Part shown: piece after piece, positions 52,048-64,000 of the stretch
Position numbering within the stretch: position 1 is the stretch's first letter
Layout: each line of letters starts with the position of its first letter
Translations under genes and position numbers: made by a program
The notes under the pieces: generated by a model
The model's database searches: none
Seen by the model: the letters and a program-made list of their open reading frames with translations, nothing else
Told to the model about the DNA's origin: nothing
DNA from: Amoebidium appalachense
Lineage: Eukaryota; Ichthyosporea
Reading direction: 5' to 3'
Assembly: GCA_963693365.1 (NCBI GenBank)
Contig: CAVNZM010000009.1
Coordinates: 7,254,001-7,318,000, forward strand
DNA length: 64,000 nt

Positions 52048-52118
52048 AACCCTTCCTCTCTCTCGCTCTCTCTCTCTCCCCCTCTCTGTCTGTCTCTCCT
52101 CTCTCTTCTCTCTCTCTA

Positions 52119-52149
<31 letters not shown>

Positions 52150-52168
52150 CACATACACACGAGTGCAA

Positions 52169-52255
<87 letters not shown>
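51984..52255 (+). repeat. Two (CA)n arrays with (CT)n between
   Basis: CA at 51984-52042 and 52171-52255 enclose a CT/CTCT-rich part (52053-52145). AAAC repeats follow to 52350. Confidence 0.93.
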
Positions 52256-52259
<4 letters not shown>

Positions 52260-52699
52260 AACACACAAAAAAACAAACAAACAAACAAACCGTGACAAAC
52301 AAACAAACAAACAAGCAAAAAAACAAACAAACAAACACACACAAACAAACATAGACACACATGACGCCTAACAACAGCTGCGCACACACCAGCATGAAAT
52401 GTAGCCTCCTCCAGGGTCAGTACCGTATGACTGTTTTCTCTAATTACTATGAACACAACACTATGTGATACCAGACATAAAGATTTTCTCTTGAAATTCG
52501 CTAACAAACTCGATACGTATCCGAAATCCAGCTTTCGAACAACCATTTGCAAATGTCTAAGGGGTTTTTCTTGCTCCCCCAAAGACTAAACTACTAACAC
52601 CACATTAATAATTATACGACAGTGTGAGGTTTTTAGCCACAGAAAACATCTTAACTAAATAAAATTAGCTCACTGAACACAACCACCCCCGAAAGTTAC

Positions 52700-53202
52700 T
52701 CAAACATGCACCGCCAGCTCGCTTTCATCTATCCTTTGCGTCGAAGCCATCTGACCAGCCAATAAGAAAGACTCGCTTCCGGCAGGGATGCTTCCAGAAA
52801 ACGGCCCGTGGTCGTGCTCCGCCTCCAAGCCGCCATCTGATTGGTCAACGGTACTAGATCCCATCTTATCTCGGCGTAGCGGCGATACGAATTGCGTGTT
52901 TGTAGGTTCGCTGCGATTTCTGTTGCTTGACGCAAGATTGCTTTTGCTTCCCGCAAGAATATCTGGTTGCACCTCCTCTGGGCTGCTGACCAATCGGCTT
53001 GCGACAAGAAGTTTGTATGAGAAACACGTGCACACCGTGAGAATCGACATGAGCCACAGAGATGCACCAATCAGCATTAGGCGTTGGGCGATTGAACCAA
53101 TCACGAGCGAGAGCGGGAATGTAACGGCTGTTGTGAGAGCCAATTGGAACACGGCGATGGCGGTCGTTTCTCGTTCTTTGAATGACGACAGTGCTTCGCG
53201 TG

Positions 53203-53266
<64 letters not shown>

Positions 53267-53472
53267 TGTGTTGTTGTGTGTGTGTGTATGTGCATGTTGT
53301 GTGTGTGTGGGTGTGGTGTTTGTGTGTATGTTTTTGTGTGTATGTGTTTGGGGGCGAGGGGGGGGGGGGGGGGGGGAGGGGGGAGGAGAGGAGGGAAGGG
53401 AATGAGTGAGCGGGTTAGTTATTGTATGTGTAATCTCTGCACCTTTCTCCTCCCCTCCTCGCCCCCATCCCC

Positions 53473-53551
<79 letters not shown>

Positions 53552-54066
53552 GTGTGTGGGTTGGGGGGGAGAAGGGGGAAGGGGGGAGGGGGGAAGGGGG
53601 GGGGGGAACGTTATTGTGCTGTTACCAGGCTTCACCTTTCTCCCTCCTCCTCCCCCCTCTCCCCCCTCCCCCCAACACACCCACCCACCCCACACCCCAC
53701 CCCGTGTGTGATTGTATGTGTGCGCGCACACTTGCTATGTGTGTGTGTGTGTGTGGTGGGGAACGAGAGGCGGGGAGAAGGGGGGGGGGGGGGGGGGGGG
53801 GGGGAGGAGGGGGTGTTTATTATGTCGGTGTGCGTGCGCATGTGTGCGCGGGTATGTCTGTGTTGTGTATGTTAGTGTTGCGTGCGCCTTATAACATGTG
53901 CGCTCAAGTGTGTACAATATGTGTATATGGTGATATGTGTGTGCCTGTGTGTTTGCCTGTGTTTGCGTGGATCAGCAATCACGTGTTTTGTGATGTTTGG
54001 TTGCATAGTGGTTGTGTGTACATCAGCGTGTTTCTGTGCCTGTGTCCGTGTACTTTGTACGAGCAC

Positions 54067-54106
<40 letters not shown>

Positions 54107-54280
54107 TCTACGGGAAGTCTGCCCCTCCTTGTGTGCTAATATAATAATTGCATAGCCATTCCAAATCAGATTTGATTTTGTTTCTCACCATCTTCTTCTT
54201 TCTTTCTTTATTTTTTCTTTATCTTTCTTTTTTTGTTTGGTAGTTTTGGGAGGTAGCGGTGGTGGTGGTGGTGGTGGTGG

Positions 54281-54343
<63 letters not shown>

Positions 54344-54408
54344 TTGTCAGTGTGTTGTGTGCGTGTGTGAATGCCTGTTTTTTTTTTTGTTTCTTTTTTT
54401 TTTTTTTG

Positions 54409-54447
<39 letters not shown>

Positions 54448-56177
54448 AGGGGGTAGGGGGGTATATGGTAACATACCCTGAAAGCCTCAATGCATGTGCC
54501 AACAATCACAATACAGTCGTACATAATAAGCGTAAGTCCGGCCGGAGAAAGAAATTCCCAATCGTACACAAGCGTATAGAAGCTCCCAAGTCGATTTTCG
54601 CCCACCATTTGGGTAAATGTAGACGTGCTGTACGATAAAGGGTTGCTCACTAATAGCGCCACGACCAAAGCAATCTGGATAATCGGGATTATCGCTGCGA
54701 TCAATCGCGATTTGTTCTCAATTTTCGCCCTTTTGGCGTCGTTCTCGATCAACGCCTGTTGGTGTGCGGCGTGTGCAAGAGATCCCGCGGTTCGATGCAC
54801 GCGGCTGAAAGTCCCCACCATGCTAATTTCGCTCTGCGCCAGTTGCGTTTGAAACTCGTAAATTAGGAGCCTGGACAAAAGAACCCCCCACACCATCGCC
54901 ATCCCCACCAACGCGAATCCGGCAGCAATCTCCCGATTGATCGTGTAAGTTGGCATTCCAGGGATTAACGCTAGTGCCAGATTGGCCAGCATGCAACCAA
55001 TCACGAGGACCGCGGAAAGCTCCGGATTTCCTACGGCGACCGCCGGGTGCTTACGGAAATACACGACACCGAGTGCAATAAATAGATTTACGGCGAGCCC
55101 CAAAAAGCACAACACATAAAGTGTGTAGCCGAGGGGGGATTCGTCCCCTATATACCCACAATCCCGATAGATGGGGTCTGGGAGGGGGTCCGCGCCCCGC
55201 TGCTTGCACAATCCTGGGATATAATCAAATCGAAATTTCACAGCGCCGCTGCTGTCACAAGTCCCCCCGCTCGCAGATATGTATTTTCCGTCGTAGGTGC
55301 ACAGAGGTTGAGTCAAGTCCGCCAACTCATACCCGAACTCTCTTGAAATTCCGGTTATGTCTCTGTTATGGTTTGTAATTTCCACAAACATTCTCCGGTA
55401 GGGCCGTTTTCCGAATATCTCGCCGATATCCCGTGGGGCTCCCAAAGCATCAGATAATGACCGCGCAAACGGAGCCGACTCCAACATTTGAGATATGTAC
55501 GGGATAGTCGTGTTCGAATTTTCAGGTGCCCAAATTTTCGTCCACAGGGGGTGGGGTCGTAGACTCTAGGATTGCTAACTAAACCGTTGAGTGAGAGGGC
55601 TAGGCCGTGGATGTATGGCTGGGTGGGGTCGCTCAGCCGCCAGATAAATTCCCACCCGAGGTTGGCGGAATCTGATGAAACCCCCCTGCACGAATTTTCA
55701 GAGTGGTCAGTTGATTGGCGGGTCATTCATATCATAGTTTCGGTCAGCAGCTGTAATGGGTTGATGCAGGTTTTCGCAGTGTTGCCTTATATTCCTCCTT
55801 TTTTATTGCTTTGTTATCAATAGAGAAATGACAACCAAATCTGCATGTAAATACATAGGTTGCCTGATAAAATTCACGTTGCCAGCTGTTTATTCCCTTA
55901 TCTGAGGTATTGTTCACACCCCTGAAGCTATCAAGACCCCTCCCCCTCCCCTTCCCCCCTTTCCCCTCCCCTCCCCCCTCCCCCCTCCCCCCTTCAACCC
56001 TTTCCTTGCTTTCCCTCCCATATATACCTCCCCTCACCACCTCCTTTTCATGAGGATTGTCCTCTCTATCCTGGTGCAATCCCCCCCCCCCCCCCCCCCC
56101 CCAAAACCCAAATGCCCAGCTCAGAAACTCCACCAGTCGTTTACTCAAGGTCCAAATCGTCCCCCCCCCCACACACA

Positions 56178-56232
<55 letters not shown>

Positions 56233-56373
56233 ACACCCACACACCCACACACGCACGCACGCACACACACACACACACACACTGACGCGCACACACACAC
56301 ACACACACACACAGACACACACAGACGCACGCGCACGCACGCACACACACACGCACACGCACACGCACACGCA

Positions 56374-56471
<98 letters not shown>

Positions 56472-56731
56472 CACACACACACACACACAAGCTTACACAC
56501 ACTGTCCACACAGACACAGGTCTATCCCATCCATTCACACAGACACCCTTCATCCCCTGTTAGTTGCTTTCCCCACCAGTCCCACCACTCATGCTCCAGT
56601 GATTTGGAGGACGAGCAAGGCGGACGAAATGAGAGGGAGGGAGGGGGGAGGGGGAGGGGGGGGGGGGGGGGGGATGGGGGGGAAGTTACAATGTTTTTTT
56701 TTCCCCCAAAGTTTTTTCCTTTTTTTTTTTT

Positions 56732-56786
<55 letters not shown>

Positions 56787-58537
56787 GGAAGGCATGTGCA
56801 TGTATGTGTGCGACAATTCGTCGGGTGGTGTCTTGGAGAGAGAGATTGTGTGTGTGTATGTGGGGGGGGGGGGGGGGGGTCCTTACCGAAGAATGGTGGC
56901 TACAGAGGTGCTCATAAGGTTTAAAGTCTTTGGGGCTGCCGCAGGCTTTACATCACCACCAATAGGCAAAGGGCAATCGGGTGACGGCAGATAAATCCCC
57001 CCAAATTCCAAACTTCCACAGTGGTATCTAAAGGGGGGTTCAGATGGATTGCCCGACATGGACCCAGGAAAATTTTGCTGTAAAACCCTCCGGGTGTTGA
57101 TTTTTTCGATTAGCTCTCTGGTCTTGCCATAGTCGAAGCCACTCTGGAATTCGTTTCTGAACTTGTCGTCATTGTTTGGAAATTCTGGATCCGTGTTCAT
57201 TAGGGGGAATGTAGTGTTTTCTCTGTACAAGCTTGCCAAAAACCCCGGTTCTTCGTCAAATCCCGGTACAAAAAGAAGACTTTCCTTATTCGTTTTCCGG
57301 ATAATGTTGCCAGCCGTTTCAATCAAGTCAGACCATGTGATGGGGTTGAGGGCTGATGTGCTTGGGGGGGACAAGCCCAACCTGTTTGTGTGTGTGTGTG
57401 TGCGCGCACGCGCGCGTGTGTGTGTGTGTGTATGTGCGGGTGTGTGTGTGTGTGCGTGTTTGTGCGCACGCGCGCGCGTGTGTGCGTTTCAAAGTGCGTG
57501 CGTGTGCGTGTGCATGTGCATGTCCGTGTGCGCATGCGTGTGTGTGGATTTGTGCACCTTTTGTTATTTTCTGGACAAACCCTCCCCCCCCCCCCCCCCC
57601 CCCCCCCCCCCAGAAAAAAAAAAAAAAAACCCTCCTTTCCCTCACCATCCCTAAGACCATGTGTCTAAACTTCTAGTGCAAACACCCACACAGGGTCATT
57701 GCACGTCTCACAATTGTTATTCCCACCTCAACTTGTAGCAAATAAAAAGAAAAGGAGAAGTCGTGGGCAAGGAAATGAAGGTACAGTGAAAAGAGGCAAG
57801 TAACTCAAAACAGCAAAGAACACGGAAAACGAAAACGTATGACTTGAAGCACTGTGTCGATACTATTGCAAAACCTTAAACCCAAGCATACTAAAAAGTT
57901 ACTCTACACACTGCAACTTTGCTGGTGCCATTATTCGACCCAACCGCCAAGAGTTTACTCATATAAACCTTGCTCTATTATTACATCATAGGGACCAGCA
58001 TGTAAGACTAAATGCACACACCCACCTTTCGAATGTTGTTCCGTTGTAGAGGATGAAACGTGGATGGCTAACAAGAGGAAGACCCATAACCTGTCTCCCT
58101 GCAGCTCTGCAGAATTTCAAAAAAGAAAAAAAAACGAGGGGGGGGGGGGGGGGGGGAGAAGGGTTTGAATGCGTTACAGAGGATAAACTACATATTCATA
58201 CCGGACAACACAATGCAGAGTGCAAAGCACACAGAAAGTTTGTGCACATTATTGGGGAGAGGGGGGGGGGGGGGGGGAAGGGGAGGAAGGGGGGGAAAAG
58301 GGGGGGGGGGGGGGGGGGGTCTGTGGCAACCCAGCATAGTATATGGTTATCATGTTGAATTCCACCCACCCGAAAATAAGTGGTGTAGTACAAGAAGATA
58401 GTAACAACGCTCAAAGGCAATGAAATTTTTTTCTTTTTTCTTTTTTTCTTTTTCCTTCCCCCCCCCCTCCCCTCCCCCGCCCCCCTTTTTTTTTTTTCAA
58501 ATGTAAAACTTGAAAAACATGAGGGGGTGGAGAGGGT

Positions 58538-58585
<48 letters not shown>

Positions 58586-58700
58586 TATATATATATATAT
58601 AAAACATAGTGAATGCGTGGAATGCATACCAACCCCCCCCCCCCCTCTCCCCCCTTCCCTGATATATATATATATATATATACACATATATATATATATC

Positions 58701-58733
<33 letters not shown>

Positions 58734-59110
58734 TATATATATATCTTATATATATTAAAAAAAAACATCGTGAATGCGTGGAATGCAAACCAACCCCCCT
58801 CCCCCCCCCCTTTCCCCCTTACCCCACTCTCCCGGGGACGGTTCTTTCTTCCTCTCTCCTTTTTTTTCTGGCCCCCTCACAACCCAACGTGACACACACA
58901 CACACACACACACACAAGAAAAAAAGAAAGAAAGACGCAAAAAACTAAAAAAACGAAAGAAAGTAGGGGGAAAAAGAACAAGGAAAGCGAGAAACACAAA
59001 AACACAAAGCAAGCGAACCCCCCCCGACACACAAAAACAAACTTAAAGACTTGGGATAGTGTTTCTGCCTCGCGACAAGAAAAGGGGTTGAGTGAAAGTT
59101 ATCGGCAACA

Positions 59111-59142
<32 letters not shown>

Positions 59143-60367
59143 TCCCCCCCCCCACCCCTCCACCCTCCCTGCCCCCTCCACCTCCCCTCTTTTCTCTACG
59201 TACTCCTGCCACGAACCTCATTGGCGAATAAACCAGGGGAGGAAAAAGTTGGACAAAAGAAAGAAAGAGGGGTCTGCACCAGCCCTCCCCCTCCCCCCTC
59301 CCCTCCTCCACCTCCCCCCCCCTTCCCCCCCCCCCCCCCCCCCCCCCCCTAATTGCTGGTTCCCTGAAAAGGAGCGATGGAAACCAAGCGAAGGAAGAAG
59401 GCTACGTCACAAAGAGCGGAAGCAAGGGGGAGTAGGGGGGGGAGGGGGGGCACAAGCAGTTACTAAACCCGGACTCGACTCAAACCCACCTCAGTTGCTG
59501 CTGTACAGCAGGAAAATGACTTCTCCTTGCCTGTTCCACAAACCATGCCCGTGCGCTAATCGCTGAGTATTCACTGTCAAAAAACCGATTCAGGCCCATG
59601 GCATGTTTTTCGCTCATTGCTTTCAAGTTCCACATGGGTGCGAGCAGTACATGTGGCCGCCCGGACGATTGCAGCGTGAACAAATCTGTTGCATTCTCTC
59701 TTGACACGGGTTGAATATGTATTATAAAGTCACGCTTCATTTGCGCCTGCACCGGTTTGCCGTTGGGCTTTACGTAAGGCACGCCACTTGTTGCACTGAG
59801 TGTGCACACAGTACTTAGTGCCGCGCGTACGATTTCGCTCATTGCCCCCTTTTCGTGCGGTGCAGAATACTGACTCCATACAAGGATAGGTGCAAGTTGG
59901 TTGACCGGGGCATCCCAGAGCATGTTTCTTCTTGCCTGTGCATCTGTGTTTTGATGGCAAAAAACACCCGCCATTTTCTTCGTCAATATCACATAGCTCA
60001 ACTCTGTCGCACGTGTTTCCCACTCCCAGGGGCCACCGACATGGCATTTCACGTTCTCGAAACTCTGGTCCATCACACATACCACAGGTTGGCTGCCACC
60101 GCAGCATGTAGCCGTCGCATTGCTGAAAGTTGGTTCGTAAGTAATTATGTTTTTACATAGGTTTTCCGCATGTGTCTGCCAGTCCGCTTTCCATGGTAGA
60201 GTGTTCGTTTCGAGCCACGGTACATGTTGTGTGTCGGGCCACTTATAATCTTCGCCCATGACAAACGCATGGGACGATCTCACCCAAGGTAGCCCTGACA
60301 GCACTAGGTAAGTGCCCAGTACGAATAGCTGCTTTAGAGGCCCGTAAGCTAAACGAGTGTACTTCAT
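52700..60367 (-). CDS. Seven-transmembrane receptor with large ectodomain, class C GPCR-like
   Basis: Predicted plasma-membrane receptor, about 1028 residues if one base is restored in exon 3. Exons in coding order: 59490-60367, 56887-57381, 54477-55685, 52700-53203; splice sites are GT-AG. Start at the ATG of MKYTRLAYG, followed by a hydrophobic signal peptide ([16 protein letters not shown]). The ectodomain of roughly 590 residues has scattered Cys and N-glycosylation sites (SNATA, ENTT, NSNTT). Seven helices follow: [111 protein letters not shown] and [20 protein letters not shown] long second intracellular loop ([20 protein letters not shown]) separates helices 3 and 4. The cytoplasmic tail is Ser-rich. 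Class C is suggested by the large ectodomain plus seven-helix plan; the ligand and exact family are unknown. The frame breaks at a G run, 55547-55551 (see findings). Confidence 0.8.
53205..53262 (+). repeat. (GT)n forming the acceptor of receptor exon 4
   Basis: On the coding strand (CA)n runs directly into CAG and exon 4. Confidence 0.92.
53475..53550 (+). repeat. (GT)n array in receptor intron 3
   Basis: About 75 bases of GT repeat; (CA)n on the coding strand. Confidence 0.95.
54068..54103 (+). repeat. Poly(A) run
   Basis: About 36 A, the longest A run in the window; poly(T) on the coding strand of the receptor intron. Confidence 0.95.
54283..54446 (+). repeat. (GT)n array and poly(G) run beside receptor exon 3
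   Basis: GT repeats at 54283-54341, T-rich sequence, then about 35 G (54411-54446), 31 bases past the exon 3 donor at 54476. On the coding strand the poly(C) follows the donor. Confidence 0.92.
56161..56490 (+). repeat. Long (CA)n/(CG) array in receptor intron 2
   Basis: About 330 bases of CA repeat with CGCACG interruptions. It is (TG)n on the coding strand, against the bias seen in other introns of this gene. Confidence 0.93.
56743..56785 (+). repeat. Poly(G) run preceded by T-rich tract
   Basis: About 21 T (56720-56740) followed by about 44 G; on the coding strand C44 then A21. Confidence 0.9.
57390..57630 (+). repeat. (GT)n/(CG), poly(C) and poly(A) in receptor intron 1
   Basis: GT and GTGCG repeats (57390-57545) adjoin the exon 2 acceptor on the coding strand. 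About 29 C and 16 A follow at 57583-57629. Confidence 0.9.
58164..58250 (-). mobile_element. Retroposon A 3' fragment in receptor intron 1
   Basis: Poly(G), AGAAGGG, then TTTGAATGCGTTACAGAGGA and CACAATGCAGAGTGCAAAGC. Same orientation as the receptor gene. Confidence 0.72.
58538..58760 (+). repeat. (TA)n arrays
   Basis: TATA repeats at 58538-58602 and 58661-58755, separated by a fragment with GTGAATGCGTGGAATGC; the same fragment recurs at 58770. Both fragments are followed by C-rich sequence. Confidence 0.9.
59111..59350 (+). repeat. C-rich runs in receptor intron 1
   Basis: About 29 C (59111-59139) and about 22 C (59327-59349), with C/T-rich sequence between. On the receptor coding strand these are G-rich. 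Confidence 0.9.
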
Positions 60368-61127
60368 TTTTGTCGAATGCAATAAAAATAATATGTATGC
60401 ACAATTAGTTGAGGCGCATAATGCATCTACTTCAGGATCGCAAAATGGACATGTCTTGTTCAAAGGGTCCAATTATACTAGCTGGTTGTGTAAAACACGT
60501 CCAATGCGTGTACACCCAGCCGCACCAGAGCCAAAAGCATCTGCTTGTATCAATTTCAGGGTGTACTTTGGAAATCTCGAGAACATTAATGCTCTGAGGT
60601 ATGGGGTGTTCTGTGCCAGTATTTCACGTTTGCCACTGATGACATGCCAAACTGCACATCAGCAACCGGATATGTTTTTTCACAAAGGTAAACCACTGCC
60701 ACTTTGGGTGGGTGTAGTAGGCAAAATTTTGTAATTCACATATACTGTGCTACAAAACGTACTAGTAAAATGTGTCAGACTTCGTGTCAAGAAGTGCAAC
60801 ACACTGTGCAACATACAGCACACCGGCTGCATGCACAGGTGGAGCTTAAATTTTTCGAAAGTAGAACGGTGATACACTCTAAACCAATCAAAACCAACTA
60901 ACGGTGCGTGTAATCTCGCATTTGATTGGACAGACAGTCTCGGCTCGGCCGCGGCTCGACCCGAAATTCTCCGAAAATCGATATCCAAACCATTCGGGTC
61001 GCCATAGCCAATCAGATGAAGCCGTGTGATCTGTCACGTGACTAGCCCATGTGAGGTATTTGTGCGTCGCGCACGCTCCGTTTCAAGTCCTTTTCTTTCT
61101 GACGCGTTTGTGCGAGGAACCGAAAAA
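60368..61127. promoter_or_regulatory. Head-to-head promoter region of receptor and eL22 genes
   Basis: The two start codons are 760 bases apart and diverge. CCAAT-type motifs lie at 60884-60890 (CCAATCA), 60923-60929 (TGATTGG) and 61008-61014 (CCAATCA), all nearer to the eL22 gene. No TATA box was seen next to eL22, as is common for ribosomal protein genes. Confidence 0.55.
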
Positions 61128-63022
61128 ATGGCTGTGCGTTTCCTAACAGAAAAACTCGTGTTTTGTGATGGTGTGGCTGCTCGTAGAACATAATGATAGT
61201 GCAAGGATGAGAGTGTGTATGCTTGTTCGTTGACGGCGGAAGAAGCAGAGAGCGCCACACTTTTTTTCACAGTTAGCACATCAAACCACACCTTCCTTTA
61301 TTTGAACTTCACATCATCGTGCAAGTCGACCGTCTATAGGGAATTCTGCCTCTTTCCTCTCTTTCAACGTTTAGTCTTCCACGGTGAAGTAGTATTTTAA
61401 AGGGCATATGCTACCTCTATTTCCAAGCCTCTAGACTCGATTCACATGTTTTGGTCCTGACGGTGTTTTTTCCAATCACAGCCCAAGGTCGCTGTTAAGG
61501 GCAAGGCCGCCAAGGCCAAGAAGACGCAGCTCAAGTTCACCATTGACTGCACTCAGCCCGTCGGTGACAACATCTTCGATGTTGGCAACTTCGTGAGTTT
61601 CCCCTTGCTCGCTTGCCTGTTTATCCCCAAACCTCCTCCAACATCCACTCCCCCCTACCCCTCAACAACACCAATTTGCTCCCGCTACTACCCATTAGAG
61701 CTGTACCATCACTTTTCTGCATCTCGTAGCTCGTGTACTCGTTTGTTGCTGTGGTTTCAGCATCTTTGAGCTTCTCTAGTGTGTTATCATGTTCCATCTG
61801 GCGCGACTGCATGTTGGGTGCCCAACTTGCTTGCCCCACCGGGTTCCCAAAGGGTAGTGGTGACAGCCTGGTGCTGTGTCCACTGGCTCTAGGGTTAGGG
61901 TCACTTCCCTAGTCCCTAGCTGACCTTGGGTTTCCACACTCTTCTCCTGCATCACACACGCATGCGCGCGCACATACACACTCTTTGTGGCCCATTCCTT
62001 CACACATTATCCGCCTGAGGGCGAGTTTTGTGCTTGGTTGTGGCTGCTCCTCCCCCCTTTCCCTCCTCCCTCCCCCCTCCCCCTTTTTTCCCTTTTGCCC
62101 GTTTGTGGCGCTTGCAGGAGAAGTTCCTTCACGAGCGCATTAAGGTCGGTGGCAAGACCGGCAACCTTGGTGACAAGGTCGCCATCTCCTCCGAGAAGAC
62201 CAAGGTCACCGTGACCGCCGAGGTAACACTTCTTCCCCTCCCCCACCCACCCATGCTGCTTTTCTGCATGCAATGCTTTATGTGCTTACCCTTATGAATG
62301 TAAACTTCTTCCTTCATTTTGTGTTCCTTTTGTTCCAACTCCCCCCGTCCAAACACACATAGACACCCATCCATCCACCCCCTGCCTTTCTGATGGGGTT
62401 GTGTCAATAGACAAGAGTACCGCGTACCTGTGCACCCAATGTGCTTTCTGCCTGATGGCTCCTTGAGGGGCTGCTTGTTGTGTTTCTGTTTTGTAAGGTA
62501 GTGCCTTGTGGTATGGAGGAGGTGTTGTTACAGGTGAAAAAGTATAGTCTGACAGGTGAACTGGATGGGTTTTGGGGATTCTTGGAATGTTTTTGGGGTC
62601 AGAGTTCCATACACACACTCACACGTAAATATATTATACACTTGTATAACTTATTTTTCGAGGGGAGGGAGGAGCAGGCGCGTGTGCGCACATGACTGCT
62701 GGATATTTTTCAATTAGGCTCTACTTGTGGACATGTCGATGTGTTGCATACACAGGTATGTGCGTGTGTGTGTTGCAGAGGTACACATGTATAAATTTAA
62801 ACCAAATTCACACTCCACCTGCATCTTTTTTATTTTTCTTGAATCCTAACGTTTTTTCCTCGTTTGCAGTCGCCGTTCAGCAAGCGCTACCTCAAGTACC
62901 TGACAAAGAAGTACCTGAAGAAGAACCAGCTGCGCGACTGGATGCACGTGGTGGCCACGGGCCCCGCCGCCTACAACATCAAGTACTACAACATCAACCA
63001 GGACGAGGAGGACGAGGAATAG
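61128..63022 (+). CDS. RPL22: Ribosomal protein eL22 (large subunit)
   Basis: Structural protein of the 60S ribosomal subunit. Four exons: 61128-61133, 61482-61592, 62118-62222, 62870-63022; all introns are GT-AG and in phase 0. The first coding exon encodes only Met-Ala, after which PKVAVKGK and a Lys-rich stretch follow. The body reads [47 protein letters not shown] and [20 protein letters not shown], with the acidic end INQDEEDEE, as in animal and fungal eL22. Length 124 residues is normal for the family. Introns here are free of long repeats, unlike other genes in the window. Codon use is strongly biased to C or G in third position (AAG, GTC, CTC), as expected of a highly expressed gene. 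Confidence 0.97.
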
Positions 63023-63044
63023 ACTTCCCGTGCACCTCTCCGAC

Positions 63045-63050
63045 AATAAA
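63045..63050 (+). terminator. Polyadenylation signal of RPL22
   Basis: AATAAA, 22 bases after the stop codon; an unusually short 3' UTR. Confidence 0.75.
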
Positions 63051-64000
63051 ATCAAAAAAATGTTGATGAAGGATGAATTTGAGAGGTGCATTATGCAAGC
63101 CTTTCTCCCACTATGTCTCTGTATGGGATGTTCAACAAGGCATTTGCTCAATCAAAAAGTACACATGAAGGGCTGTCGTTGCTTGATGAAGTGCTTGTGT
63201 GCATTGTGCACACCTCTCATGCTTGGTCTGCCTACTGCACATGTTTTTGGCTTTGAGACCAATAGGCACTTCTCCAATATGAAATGAGCAAAAAAGATAT
63301 AAATATGGCAATGACCAAATGCTGCACAGAAGCAATGCGCTTGACACATGGCATTGTGTGCGCGGTGTTCCTGCACGTACACTCCATGAATTTGGGTGTT
63401 TCTTTGGTGAACATTGTAGTGAGTTTTGCCTCGCACATACACTATAAAGATAATCGTTGGTTCAGTAAAATCCAACTAAGGAGCCGAAACTGTACAAAAC
63501 AACAACCATATTCTTGTCTAAAATTGAACAGACCGTGCAGGCAGGAGACTGCATAGTGAATTTCTTGCACTTCCGTTGTCATCAAAGCACGTTACCCTGT
63601 ATGCAAACGTCATACTGTGTTCAGCGACCCCCCCCCCCCCCCCCCCCCCAAGAAAACAGCAATGGTTGTGACCAAAATCATCGCCCTGTCGACTGTCCGA
63701 GTCTGTCGTATATGATCACAGACCAAAGAATAGATACACTGTCAGTAGAATGATAACAATAAACGATTTTGGTGTTATACGGGCATTAAAACCCCGCAAT
63801 CGTGCGGGCCGGATGCTCTTCCTCCCGTGCTTTTCAAGGTTCTTTCTCCCGTGCTTCCGCCCCGTAATCGTGCAGAGTCCCCCTCGCCTCCGCCTTTTGC
63901 TGTCCTTCTTAGTGAGTTTTTTCGGCACGTGTGTGTGTGTGTGTGTGTTTGTGTGCGTGTGCGTGTGTGTGCGGTTGTGCGTGTGTACATGTGTGTTTTG
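63051..64000. other. 3' flank without a recognised gene
   Basis: A possible decayed retroposon A end lies at about 63590-63649 (CGTCATACTGTGTTCAGCGA then about 20 C, in sense with eL22). A short GT array occupies 63929-63980. Nothing coding seen. Confidence 0.45.

Larger units (their letters stand above)
48822..52699. other. Gap without a recognised gene
   Basis: Begins with the 3' UTR of the PNRC-like gene. Contains a perfect inverted repeat near 49.85 kb, GT/CG-rich sequence at 50520-50960, G- and GA-rich sequence at 50940-51300, a 49-bp duplication and two CA arrays. A 258-codon open frame on the - strand (49417-50193) overlaps the inverted repeat and was not accepted as a gene. Confidence 0.5.

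Overview
The window is nuclear DNA from a eukaryote, most likely a unicellular alga, protist or holozoan. Genes are broken by many GT-AG introns, several of them over 1 kb. There are TATA/CCAAT-type promoters and an AATAAA signal. Two genes have animal-like architecture: a Hippo/MST-type kinase and a seven-helix receptor resembling class C GPCRs. I cannot fix the lineage from the sequence alone.

Layout, left to right: (1) 1-2022 no gene seen. (2) 2023-7529 (+) a five-exon tRNA (guanine-37) methyltransferase of compact, archaeal-looking Trm5 type. (3) 7530-10224 repeat-rich convergent gap. (4) 10225-19168 (-) an eight-exon, 5'-incomplete gene for an RWD-like plus CHY zinc-finger protein; its introns hold many retroposon copies and a truncated reverse transcriptase. 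(5) 20900-23449 (-) a single-exon protein with three CCCH zinc fingers. (6) 25113-26113 (+) a PLAC8 cysteine-rich protein, three exons, TATA promoter. (7) 27818-about 41 kb (+) a Ste20/MST-type kinase in at least 13 exons. (8) 41.1-48.4 kb no gene recognised. (9) 48462-48821 (+) a small PNRC/Edc1-like decapping-enhancer candidate with CCAAT and TATA boxes. (10) 48.8-52.7 kb no gene recognised; contains a perfect 35-bp inverted repeat. (11) 52700-60367 (-) the four-exon seven-helix receptor. (12) 61128-63022 (+) ribosomal protein eL22, head-to-head with the receptor. The genes do not form one pathway: eL22, Trm5, the decapping candidate and the CCCH protein act on RNA or translation, while the kinase, receptor and PLAC8 protein are signalling or membrane proteins.

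The most unusual signal is the repeat landscape. A family of retroposons about 550 bp long ends in poly(C) instead of poly(A). There are about 20 copies, mostly 5'-truncated, often stacked head-to-tail so that one copy starts where the poly(C) tail of the last one ends. At least two subfamilies share a head and differ in their 3' part. Every copy I could orient lies in the same direction as the gene around it. A truncated reverse transcriptase (YIDD box) also ends in a very short 3' UTR followed by poly(C), which makes it a candidate for the enzyme that moves them. Long (CA)n and poly(C) tracts also abut many 3' splice sites on the sense strand and appear to serve as the intron end.

Exon coordinates come from reading splice sites by hand and checking phase. 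Where the phase fits across every junction I give high confidence; elsewhere the entry says so.
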